Shown: positions 1 to 8,900 of the stretch, one piece after another
Numbering within the stretch: the stretch's first letter is position 1
Layout: each line of letters starts with the position of its first letter
Program-made: the position numbers and the translations under genes
Source: Chrysochromulina tobinii
Lineage: Eukaryota > Haptophyta > Prymnesiales > Chrysochromulinaceae
Reading direction: 5' to 3'
Assembly: GCA_001275005.1 (NCBI GenBank)
Contig: JWZX01002083.1
Location: 1-21,380, forward strand
DNA: 21,380 nucleotides
Notes under the pieces: model-generated
Told to the model about the DNA's origin: nothing
The model's database searches: none
Seen by the model: the letters and a program-made list of their open reading frames with translations, nothing else

Positions 1-412
1 ATCGCCTGATTCACACCTCATGTATTGGTGTGAAAGTTCGGAGCCTCGTTTCACAGCCTTGCTACACATATTGGGAGCGCCACCCCGATCCGTCCTCACG
101 TCATCGACATTCTAGTAAGCTCGTCACGGATCTCGGCGATCTGCGCGCCCGGCGCTACGGCGCGCTCTCGTCGCCGGCCGCGCCGAGGAGCCGCATGGCC
201 CCGCTCACGCACGCATAGTCGGCCATTGTTGTACACACGAGCGCCGGTTCGTCCTTAGGCGTGTAACCACGATGTGGGTGACAGTACGTTTCCGTCCCTT
301 CATACTGCCACTGATTTGCTGCCACTTATTTGACGATACTCCTCAGTGCGCGCCGCCGCCCCGAGATTCAATCTGAGACAAGCGTCGACGCCCGCCACAC
401 TGAGATGCAATC
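1..412. other. Left flank, no gene recognised
   Basis: No convincing coding region, RNA gene or mobile element is visible on either strand. The part from about 347 to 412 lies just downstream of the minus-strand aldo-keto reductase stop. It holds a diverged copy of that gene's last coding bases: a GC-rich CGCGCCGCCGCC block next to a GAGATGCAATCT-like block occurs around 347-373 and again, better conserved, at 420-444. Confidence 0.5.
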
Positions 413-1813
413 TCACAGGGCGCGCCGCCGCCGAGATGCAATCTTATTGATCTCCCGAATATCCGCGGGCGCAAGTCTGAAGTTGAACAGGTCCAGATTC
501 TCGGCCGTGTACTTGGCGACCGTGTCTGGGTCGTCGCCCGTTCCGACAGCGAGTGTGCAGCCGCGTTCGAGGATCCAGCGCAGGCACACTTGAGCCACAC
601 TGACGTTGTGCGCTGCCGCGATGGCTTTCATCGAGGTATCGTCAAACGGACAGTTCTTCATCGGACTCCACGCCTGATGAGGGAGGCCATCAGTGGTCAT
701 CAGTGGTCATCAGTGGTCATCGGTGGTCATCACATCGGACGCCACGCCTGCTGAAGGACGAGGCCATCAGTGGCCATCAGTGGCCATCCGAGGCCATCAG
801 AATGGCAATCAGAGGCCTTCGGGATGGTATTCAGAATGGCAATCATCACCTCGTACGAGATGTTGTGCGCGAGATTGTACGAGATCGCCTCGTCGCGCTC
901 GCCACACTGCTTGTCCTGCCCTCCGACCGACAGGTCGCACTGGTTGACCGAGGGCCTCACAGTAGCCACCTTGAGGAGAGCGTCGATCTGCGGCGGGTTG
1001 AAGTTGCTCAGACCGATCGCACGCGTGAGGTTCAGGGCGACGGCCTGCTCGAGACCTTTCCACAGCGCGACGTTCTCGGGGTCGCTCGCCGGATGATGGA
1101 TCAGCATCAGATCAAGCTGCACGACAGCGAGCGTGCGGATCGCCAGCTGCACCTGCTCGAGCGCGTACTAGGGCGATCAGAGGTAGCCGCAGGTACTCAT
1201 CAGCACTCAGAGGGTATCGGAGCCCATCGGAGGCCATCGGAGCCCATCGCACCTGCTCGAGCGCATAGTCGGGCGAGCACCCGCCCGGGCAAGGGACGTG
1301 CACCTTGCTTGTCATGAAGAAGGCGGAGCGCGGCGTGCTCGCGAGGACGCCCGCAATGTCCGTCGTCGAGGCGTAGTCGTTCGAAGTATCGATGCCTGAG
1401 CCCCCCGCGGCGAGCCATGCCGGGATACCCACCTTCGGATCCGAGCCGCAGCAAGTGCCAAGGTTGATCGACGGCATCAGGACGCCCGGAGCGATCTCGA
1501 CGGTCTTGCCGGTGGCCCTGACCCGCGGCTCGCAGCAATAGAAAAAGTCGTCATACTTGGTGACATCCTTGGACGCGCAATTTGCGAGCGCGTAGCCTTG
1601 CTCCGAAAAGCAGCCGTACTCCGGTTCGTGGCAGCAGTAACCCGGTTGGCCGCCGAGGCCAGGGACGTTGAGCTCGGTGTCGCAGCGAGCGCCGCTCTCG
1701 GGTGCGGGGCACGCATCCATGCAAGAGCCAAAATTATCGAAGCACGTCGGAGGTATAGCCAGAGCCGTGGCTAGCGACACAAGGAGCAGGGCAATCAGCA
1801 TCGATTGCGGCAT
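413..1813 (-). CDS. Secretory aldo-keto reductase, three exons
   Basis: Predicted NADPH-dependent aldo-keto reductase (AKR, TIM barrel). Exons on the minus strand are 1813-1253, 1152-850 and 673-413, joined in phase 0 by GT-AG introns to give 374 residues. Residues 1-20 are a clear signal peptide (MLIALLLVSLATALA core). Residues 24-95 are a Cys-rich segment with CC pairs that is not part of the usual AKR fold. The barrel starts near residue 113 (MPSINLGT). The catalytic tetrad is visible: D142 and Y147 in GIDTSNDY, K170 in MTSK, H206 in LMLIHHP. Later AKR signatures are GLSNFNPPQI, NQCDLSVG and a cofactor-side AVGTGDDPD. About 180 bp separate it from the divergent selenoprotein gene. The C-terminus (EINKIASRRRRAL) is uncertain because the final coding bases are duplicated downstream, so another small intron could exist. 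Family assignment is firm; substrate unknown. Confidence 0.87.
674..849 (-). repeat. AKR intron 2: decamer repeats with an internal exon-3 copy
   Basis: GT-AG intron of 176 bp. The sense strand carries two runs of the decamer CTGATGGCCA/CTGATGACCA. Between them lies a copy of the start of exon 3 (CAGGCGTGGCGTCCGATG against CAGGCGTGGAGTCCGATG at the true acceptor). Splicing joins NISYE to AWSPMKN, as expected for an AKR. Confidence 0.8.
1153..1252 (-). repeat. AKR intron 1: exactly 100 bp of phased decamers
   Basis: GT-AG intron. On the sense strand it divides into ten decamers, several of the form CTCCGATGGC/CTCCGATGGG/CTCTGATCGC. Its last bases repeat the end of exon 1: TACGCGCTCGAGCAG in the intron against TATGCGCTCGAGCAG in the exon. 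Both copies are followed by GTGC, so donor and acceptor edges are duplicates 100 bp apart. Splicing joins YALEQ to VQLAIRT, which restores AKR similarity. Confidence 0.8.
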
Positions 1814-1992
1814 GTGATGCCAGGCTAGACCCTCTATTTACATGCATTCAACTTTGCGTTTGGCGTCGTGCTGACGCGTCATTCTTGGAGGTGGATTCCG
1901 TTCCGCATGACAACTTACGCGAAGAAGTCTTCGTCGACAAGTTCTTCGACACCTCATCTTCGTGCACAAGCAGCCCATCCGAGCCGCCCGCC
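1814..1992. promoter_or_regulatory. Short divergent intergenic region (inferred shared promoter)
   Basis: These 179 bp separate the start codons of the minus-strand AKR and the plus-strand selenoprotein. Both genes must be transcribed outward from here, or from inside the neighbour's 5' end. No TATA box is obvious. A small perfect inverted repeat CGAAGA-AG-TCTTCG lies at about 1920-1933. The shared promoter is inferred from geometry only. Confidence 0.4.
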
Positions 1993-2646
1993 ATGCTCGC
2001 GCTCGTACTCGCGCTTGGCCTCGGGAGCACCGACATCAATTGCAACATCTTCGATGAGACGATGGTCTGCGACAACGAGCGTGCGCGGCTGCGCCGCGCG
2101 GAGATTCGCACATGCTCTGGCTGACAGCTCAACCACTACCCGGAGGTGGCGAGCTTTGTGCGCGATACAGGCCAGGCGGACCGCTACAAGGACCTCGAAA
2201 TCAGCTACATCGACCACCATAACCCAGACCTCGTACTCTTCGATGGCTCTGGCGAAGAGGTCCAGCGCATCGACCTCACGCGCATCCGCACGCTCGCCAA
2301 CATCCACAAGTTGCTCACGATGCTTGGGATGAAGGAGCTGTGCCGCGATCTGAACGATTCGTGTGTGGCGTGGAAAACCTCGGGGCAGTGCACCGCCAAC
2401 CCGGGCTACATGCACACGACCTGTCGGGCCGCGTGCGGCCTCTGCTCCGACAACGCGACCGCGGACACGAGTGTCCAGTGCGTGAACGCCAGCCCGGACC
2501 GCGATTGCGAGTATTGGTCCACGATTGGCGAGTGCTCGAAGAATCCTGACTTCATGGGCACGGCATGCAAGCGCTCATGCGGCCTGTGCCAGCCGGACGT
2601 CAAGAGCGACGACGACGACGACGACGAGTTCAAGGACGAGTTGTAG
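1993..2646 (+). CDS. SELENOM: Selenoprotein M-like ER protein with two ShKT domains and KDEL
   Basis: Predicted thioredoxin-fold ER oxidoreductase of the SelM/Sep15 family, 217 residues if the TGA at 2122-2124 is read as selenocysteine. The chosen ATG at 1993 puts a hydrophobic signal peptide (MLALVLALGLG) at the N-terminus; an in-frame ATG at 1885 would add 36 residues before it and is less likely. The redox motif is C41-S-G-U44 followed by QLNHYPEV, matching the SelM CxxU site and its following helix. The fold continues through HHNPDLVLFDG and ends near residue 112. Two six-cysteine ShKT domains follow (C117, 124, 133, 144, 148, 151 and C163, 172, 181, 192, 196, 199), then an acidic DDDDDD tract and C-terminal KDEL, the ER-retention signal. 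SelM proteins are usually about 145 residues, so the ShKT tail is an extension. Read as an ordinary stop, the TGA would split the conserved motif from its fold. No introns are needed. Confidence 0.9.
2122..2124 (+). other. UGA selenocysteine codon (Sec44)
   Basis: This TGA lies in frame between TGC TCT GGC and CAG CTC AAC, giving C-S-G-U-Q-L-N. The frame stays open for 173 further codons with clear SelM, ShKT and KDEL features, so recoding is far more likely than termination. Confidence 0.9.
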
Positions 2647-2859
2647 CGAGACAAGTAAACGACACCACAGTAGGCAACCATAGGCAGAGGCTCGGGCGAC
2701 AAGATGGCGGCAGCAGCGTGCTGGCACTCTTGGCGGCTGCCCGTGCAAAATTCATTCAGTCAGTTACCTTGGTCCAACTGCTACAACTCTTTGCACCTCT
2801 TGGCGGCAGCCCATGAACCGTGCGTTTACAAGGGGGGCACGCGGCAAGACCGAAGATGC

Positions 2860-2953
2860 GCGCACACTTGAGAAGCACATGATGGCTGAGCGCCGCAACG
2901 CACCTAAAATGCGAGGGGCTCAGACGGAGAAGAGCTTTTGTTCAAGTGTGTGC
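2860..2953 (+). promoter_or_regulatory. Candidate form-2 SECIS element in the selenoprotein 3'UTR
   Basis: Starts 214 nt after the stop codon. Helix 1: 2860-2871 pairs with 2942-2953 (twelve pairs with one G-U), continued by GAAGC 2872-2876 with GCTTT 2934-2938. The quartet is ATGA at 2879-2882 facing GGAGA at 2926-2930. Helix 2 includes CTGAGC 2886-2891 with GCTCAG 2918-2923. The conserved AA of the apical region is 2897-2898, 14 nt after the quartet. An extra mini-stem CGCA 2899-2902 with TGCG 2910-2913 closes a CCTAAAA loop, which defines form 2. This is folding by eye; the quartet 3' side is the least certain part. Confidence 0.72.
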
Positions 2954-3423
2954 AGCGTTGTAAGCGTCTCAGACAGACACAGGTTTTGTAAAGCGCTCTC
3001 GGCACTCTCGGCAATTGACTCTCGGAGGACTGGGACGTCCACTTGCGCCCCGGACCCGCGACGCGGTTCCCATGGCGGTTCCGCAATGAAACGAAAGGTG
3101 CTTTAGTTGGCCATGTAGTTGGCGTCCCCGCCCCGGCCGAGGGCCGTCACCTTCGACCTTGCCGAGGGCCTTGCCGCTCAGACGCTGTTTGAGCGCGTGT
3201 TTTGTGTTGTGTACCTGCGTGGGGATGGAGCGAGCGGACGCTGGGTTCAAGTTCAAGTTACTTCATAAACAACAGACAACCTAACGGAAGCCTATCGAAT
3301 GTGCTCTCGAGGCTAGCAGTGGGGGTGAGAGTCGACGGAGATGATGAGACACAATGGAAGGATCACGAACGGGAGGGAGACCAGGAGGAGACACGCCACA
3401 GGGTGCTAGCCTGCGTGCCCTCA

Positions 3424-3567
3424 GTTCAAGTTCAAGTTCAAGTTCAAGTTCAAGTTCAAGTTCAAGTTCAAGTTCAAGTTCAAGTTCAAGTTCAAGTTCA
3501 AGTTCAAGTTCAAGTTCAAGTTCAAGCAGCACTTGAACTTGAACTTGAACTTGAACTTGAACTTGAC
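3424..3567. repeat. (GTTCAA)17 / (CTTGAA)6 microsatellite hairpin
   Basis: About 17 units of GTTCAA run from 3424 to 3526. A five-base CAGCA spacer follows, then about six units of the reverse complement (CTTGAA) from 3532 to 3567. The right arm pairs perfectly with the adjacent part of the left arm, giving a stem of about 36 bp with a very small loop. It sits roughly 100 bp upstream of the LIM start codon. A two-unit relative occurs at 3245-3258. Confidence 0.9.
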
Positions 3568-3668
3568 GCTGCGCGCGAAAAAAGTCGGTACATGTATGTT
3601 TCGGTTTCGGTGGCATGTTTCCAAGTGTGACTCTCTGAAAGTGATCGGCTCGGCGAGTCCGCGAACGC

Positions 3669-5447
3669 GTGCAATACATGGGGGACTCAGAAGAATGGGA
3701 CACGGACCCGGACTTCACGGCGGCCCCCGATCGGCACGGGCAGGGTTCCTCGATGGCCGGCGTGACCAATCCATACACCGAGAAGGTACCAGAGGAGCCC
3801 AAGGGGCCCAGCGCACGGGCGCTTGAGTATGGTGCGGGAGCGGTCGCGGAGAAAGAAATACCCAAAGTGGTCAAGCGCACGACCTCGTTTGGCGGCGGCG
3901 GCGGCGAGAAGTGCACGATCTGCAACAAGACGGTGTACGCTGCCGAGCGTGCCGCTGCGAATGGCAAGCCGTACCACAAGGAGTGCTTCCGCTGCGCCAC
4001 GTGCAACGTCAAACTCACGAACAACTTCTGCGTGGATGCCAACTCAGGCGCGCTGCTCTGCAAGCCCCACTTTATGCAAAATGTGCGGGAGAACCCGGCC
4101 GTGGCGGGCAAGGCCGACTCGGCACGGCGCGAATCGATCATGCCCGTGCCCGAGGAATCGCCCGCGACGGCGCCCGCCCCAATGCCGGCACCAGCACCAG
4201 CACCCGCACCCGCACCCGCACCCGCACCCGCAGCCCCACCCACGCCCGCGCCCGCCGCGCCTGCGGCGCCGGCAGCCTCGCGATTCGGCGGCGGTGGTCA
4301 AAAGTGCGCGCGCTGCGGCAAGACGGTGTACGCGGCCGAGATGGCGACGGCACAGGGCGATATGTACCACAAGGACTGCATGCGATGCCTCACATGTAAC
4401 GTGAAGCTCGGTGGTCAGTACTGTGCCGACGCCAACGGCGGCCTCTTCTGCAAGCCGCACTTCGTGCAGGGGCTGCGTGCGAGCGGTGGCAAGTACGACA
4501 TGAGCGGGGACGCCTCCTCCGCGGCCGACAAGGCAGCAACGGACGAAGCGGCGGCGGACAAAGCGGCGGCGGAGAAAGCAGCAGCCGAGAAGGCAGCGGC
4601 TGACAAGGCGAAGGCGGAAAGAGCAGCAGCCGAGAAAGCAGCGGCCGACAAGGCGGCGGCTGACAAGGCGGCGGCCGAGAAGGCAGCGGCCGAGAGGGCG
4701 GAGGCCGAGAAGGCGGCGGCGGACAGGAAGGCGGCCGAGAAAGCAGCGGCAGACAAGGCGGCGGCGGAGAAGGCAGCAGCCGAGAGGGCGGCGGCCGAGA
4801 AGGCAGCAGCTGAGAAGGCAGCAGCTGAGAAGGAGGCAGCGGCCTTGGCAGCAGCGGCTGCCGTGCGCGCTGCCGCGGTCGCGGCAGTGCCCGCAGCGCC
4901 CCCACCCGCGCCTGCGCCCACGGCGGCGCCAGCCATGCAGAATGGGAACGGAACCCATTCGACGAAACAGACGAAACTCGATGCGACGTGGCTGCGATCG
5001 GCGTCGTCGCCAAGGGAAGCGGAACAGCGAGGAGCGCTACTGGCCTTCATGCAGGTGAGATCTCCCTTGATCTCCCTTGATCTCCCTTGATCTCCCTTGA
5101 ACAGCGAGGAGCGCTACTTCATGCAGGTGAGGGTGCCACTGAGTGCCACTGAGTGCCACTGAGTATCACTAAATGCCTCTGATTATCACTGAGTGCCACG
5201 GATTGCGTGCCTGTTCTTACCTTTGCGCAGCGCGAGCAGCTACGGATCTCCCTTGATCTCCCTTGATCTCCATTGATCTCCATTGATCTCCCCTGATCCC
5301 CCTTGATCCCCCTTGATCTCCCTTGAACAGCGCGAGCAGCTACGGGTCTCCGATGTGCTTCGGCTCGCCGCGGGGCTGCTCGACAATGAGGGGAAGCTGT
5401 CAGAGTTGCCTAATATGGATCTGCCCGGTCAGCCCTCATACGTCTGA
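3669..5447 (+). CDS. Two-LIM-domain protein with Pro-Ala rod and EKAAA helix
   Basis: Predicted zinc-binding LIM adaptor of the CRP/paxillin-like kind, probably acting in actin or scaffold complexes (family inference). Two exons, 3669-5054 and 5331-5447, phase 0, give 500 residues; an ATG three codons in (3678) is an equally good start. LIM1 ligands are C82, C85, H103, C106 and C109, C112, C131, H134. A Pro-Ala rod spans about 169-203. LIM2 ligands are C213, C216, H234, C237 and C240, C243, C261, H264. Residues about 285-395 are a near-uninterrupted pentad repeat AAAEK/AAADK, expected to form one long charged alpha helix. A PA-rich spacer follows, then a tail REQLRVSDVLRLAAGLLDNEG ending in PSYV. 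The two LIM domains are similar, suggesting an internal duplication. The intron is complex (separate entry), so the exact junction near residue 462 is the main uncertainty. Confidence 0.85.
5055..5330 (+). repeat. LIM-gene intron: nested decamer blocks with both exon edges duplicated
   Basis: GT-AG intron of 276 bp. A first block of CTTGATCTCC decamers (5057-5098) is followed by a copy (5099-5131) of the last exon-1 bases and donor (5022-5059). Next comes a middle section with GTGCCACTGA decamers ending in TTTGCGCAG. A copy of the exon-2 start (5228-5245) follows, then a second CTTGATCTCC block, then the real exon-2 start (5328-5345), exactly 100 bp from its copy. It reads like an older intron with a decamer block later added at each edge. 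Confidence 0.8.
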
Positions 5448-5903
5448 CGAGGAGCTGTGAAGACTATATGGTTCAGATGCTGAAGACCCAAGCTGGTGGT
5501 GCGAGTGGGAGGGAACTGGGGGGGTGGCAGGGAGAGGGGAATGAGGGCAGAGGAGTCACGATGGCTCCCTCTCTGCGCGCTCTGGGTCAGAAGGCGAGCG
5601 CGTGTGGACTGAGAGAGGAGCGACGTGGCGATGGTCGGGGGGGCGGAGGAGGATGTGACGGGGTAGGAGGCAGGGCCGCGCGCGCTAACGAATCGGAGAT
5701 GGAGATCTCCCTTCCGTTGTGCCGTTTGTGGGGTCCGGTCAGGACACACTGTTCGGTTACGAAATCGTTCATAAGCGCTCTTGTGGAAACACGAGACGTG
5801 TGTTTCACGCCAGGGTGAACATGTGTTTCACAACCAAAGTTTAGAATTTCACAGCAGTAGCGCGCGGCGCGGGAACATCTCGGGCGCCCACCGACCGCAA
5901 CCA
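5448..5903. other. Intergenic region upstream of POLD1, G-rich
   Basis: No gene seen. The plus strand at 5507-5547 has five or more runs of three or more G with short spacers, a possible G-quadruplex; further G runs lie at about 5637-5685. Near 5800-5835 TGTTTCAC occurs twice close together. The last part must contain the POLD1 promoter and 5'UTR. Confidence 0.5.
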
Positions 5904-8900
5904 ATGCCACCCACGTTCAACAAGCGACCTGCGGACGGCGGCGGGAGCGCGGACGCAAAGCGTCCAGCGCGCCCGCGCCCGGACGATGACGACGACGAAG
6001 GCTTGGACGCGGATGAGATGATCGAGGAGGAGGAGGATCTCATGATGGAGGACGGGATGCTGCCGATGCCCGAGGAGGATGAGCCCCTCGTACTGCTCGG
6101 CCAGGCGGACATGGCGAAATTCGAGCGCGAGTGGCGCCGGCCACCGTTGCCGGCTCTTGACCCGGCCGTCGACAGCATCGACTTCCAGCAGATCGAGGCC
6201 GACTACTCGAACGTGCCGTCGGCGCCCGAGTTCGCGCGCGGCAGCACCGAGCCCAAGGAGGCGGTGATCCGCATCTTCGGCGTGACGCAGGGCGGGCACA
6301 GCGTGTGCGCGCACGTGCATGGGTTCAAGCCCTACTTTTACGTGCGCGCGCCCGCCGGCTTCACCAAGGACGGCGTCCCCGGCTTCAAAGCAGCACTGAA
6401 GGCGCGCCTCAAGGCTGCGTTACCGGCCAAAGATGGGCAGCAGAGTGAGTGCGTGCTGCACTGCGACACGGTGACGCGGCAGTCCATCATGCACTACGCG
6501 TTCAAGGAGTCCGCCACCTTCATCCGGATCGTCGTCGCGCTGCCCACGATGGTCGCCACCGCACGCCGGTTGCTCGAGCAGGGCCTGCCGCTCCCCGGCA
6601 TCGGCTCAGTGACCTTCGAGACGTTCGAATCGAACTGCGTGTTTGTGATGCGCTACATGGTGGACCGCTCGATCGTGGGCTGCAACTGGCTCACGCTGCC
6701 CGCCGGGACCTGGCGGCAGCGCGGCGCCCTCAGTGGCGGCAGCGACGGCGACCCGGGCGGGAGCAGCGGCGACGCGCCGAAGCCAGCGACACACTGCCAG
6801 CTCGAGATCGATATCTGGTTCGCAGATGTGATCTCTCATCAGCCCGAGGGCGAGTGGATGCGGATCGCGCCCATGCGCATCCTCTCCTTCGACATCGAGT
6901 GCTCGGGGCGTCCCGGAATCTTCCCGGAACCGGAGAAAGACGCGATCATCCAGATTGCGAACCACGTGACGCTGCAGGGCTCCACCCAGCCCGTCCTCAA
7001 GAACATCTTCTGCCTCAAGGAGACGGCGCCGATCTCGGGCGCACAGGTGCTCGCTTTCGAGACCGAGGCTGAGATGCTCCGCTCGTGGCACCAATTCGTG
7101 CTCGCATGCGACGCCGACATCCTCACGGGGTATAACATCGGCAACTTCGACCTCCCATACCTTCTCGGGCGCGCCGCCACGCTCAAGATCGGCTCGTTCC
7201 CATATTTGGGTCGCGTCAAGGGGATGGTGACCAAGGTCAAGGAGAAGATGTTCCAGTCCAAGCAGACGGGCTCGCGGGAGATGAAGGAGATCAACATCGA
7301 GGGGCGCGTGCAGTTCGACGTGATGACGGTCCTCATGCGCGACTATAAGCTCTCCTCCTACTCGCTCAACGCCGTGTGCGCTCACTTTTTGGGCGAGCAA
7401 AAGGAGGATGTGCACCACTCCATCATCTCGGAGCTGCAGGTGATGACCTCTGATGACCTCTGATGACCTCTGATGACCTCTGATGACCCCTGATGACCCC
7501 TGATGACCCCTGATGACCTCTGATGACGTCCATCATCTCGGAGCTGCAGGCGGGCAGTCCCGAGACCCGCCGGCGCCTCGCGGTGTACTGCCTCAAGGAC
7601 GCCTACCTGCCGCAACGGCTGCTCCAGAAGCTCATGTGCATCATCAACTACGCCGAGATGGCGCGCGTCACGGGCGTGCCACTCTCCTACCTCCTCACGC
7701 GTGGCCAGCAGATCAAGGTCATGTCGCAGCTCTATCGCAAGGCCAAGTCGCTCGGCCTGCTCTTACCGGTTTCGTCACGCAAAGGGGCCGAGGGCGAAAA
7801 GTTTGAGGGCGCGACCGTCATCGACCCTATTAAGGTGAGTGTGAATGCCCACGATGGCGCCTTCGATGGCGCCCCTGATGGCGCCTCCGTCTGCCACTGA
7901 CTGGTGCGACCGCCCTCGACCCAAATTAGGGCTTCTACCCGGACCCGATCGCGACGCTTGACTTCGCTTCGCTGTACCCGTCCATCATGATGGCACACAA
8001 CCTGTGCTACTCGACGCTCGTGCGCCGCTCCGAGTTAGGCAAGCTCAACCCCGACGAGTATGGCAAGTCGCCCACGGGCGACTGTTTCGTCAAGGCGTCC
8101 ACCCACAAGGGCATCCTGCCGCAGATTCTCGAAGAGTTGCTCACCGCTCGTAAGAAGGCAAAGGCCGACATGAAGGCGGAGAAGGCCAAGGGGAAGGACT
8201 TCGATCCGCTCACCTATGCTGTGTACGATGGGCGTCAGCTTGCACTCAAGATCTCGGCCAACTCCGTCTACGGCTTCACCGGCGCCCAGGTGGGCCACTT
8301 GCCTCGAAGTGTGCATGCATGCATGCATACATGGGATGGGTGGGCCACTTGCCTCGATGTGCTTCTCATTGCCTCTCATTGCCTCTCTCATTGCCTCTCT
8401 CATTGCCTCTCATTGCCTCTCATCGCGGCGCACAGGTGGGCCAATTGCCATGCCTTGAGATCTCGTCCACGGTGACCGCGTATGGTCGCCAGATGATTGA
8501 CGACACCAAAGCACAAGTCGAGTCTCACTTCAACCGGGCCAACGGTTACGAGCACGACGCGATCGTGGTCTACGGAGACACCGACTCGGTCATGATCAAG
8601 TTCGGCACGTCGGATCTGGGTACGTCAATGAAGCTTGCCCAGGAGGCGGCCGACCGGGTGACGAAGACGTTCCTCAATCCCATCAAACTCGAGTTTGAAA
8701 AGTGCTACCACCCGTACCTGCTCATGAACAAGAAGCGATACGCTGGCCTCCTCTGGACCAATGTGGAGAAGTACGTCTTGAGTGCATCTGGATTGCATCT
8801 TGATTGCATCTGGATTGCATCTTGCGTGCATCTGGATTGCATCTGGGCCCCGTCTGAAGAGTTCTGATTGCGCACATCATCAGGTACGACAAGATGGACT

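Larger units (their letters stand above)
2647..3668. other. Intergenic region between selenoprotein and LIM genes
   Basis: Contains the selenoprotein 3'UTR with its SECIS candidate, then about 290 bp (2960-3244) with nothing recognisable. A short (GTTCAA) run lies near 3245-3258 and the large hexamer hairpin at 3424-3567. The roughly 100 bp before the LIM start are presumably its promoter or 5'UTR. Long open frames here that read Gln-Val, Leu-Glu or Ser only are products of the hexamer and were not called as genes. Confidence 0.6.

Noticed and set aside
1885-1992. ATG at 1885 as the selenoprotein start
   Set aside because: It would bury the hydrophobic signal peptide 36 residues into the protein; the ATG at 1993 gives a normal secretory N-terminus.
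2122-2124. TGA as a premature stop making the gene a pseudogene
   Set aside because: It sits at the exact redox position of a selenoprotein family, the downstream frame is long and domain-rich, and a SECIS candidate follows.
2811-2860. A second possible SECIS using ATGA at 2811 with AA 13 nt later
   Set aside because: Helix 1 below this quartet is poor and helix 2 has a mismatch; the 2860-2953 structure is far better supported.
3202-4243. Open frames on both strands encoding Gln-Val, Leu-Glu, Asn-Leu or poly-Ser
   Set aside because: They come only from the hexamer microsatellite or from shadows of the LIM gene and show no other protein features.
4390-5050. Long minus-strand frames rich in Ala-Ser or Pro across the LIM gene
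   Set aside because: They are antisense shadows of the AAAEK codon repeat; the plus strand has clear LIM zinc ligands.
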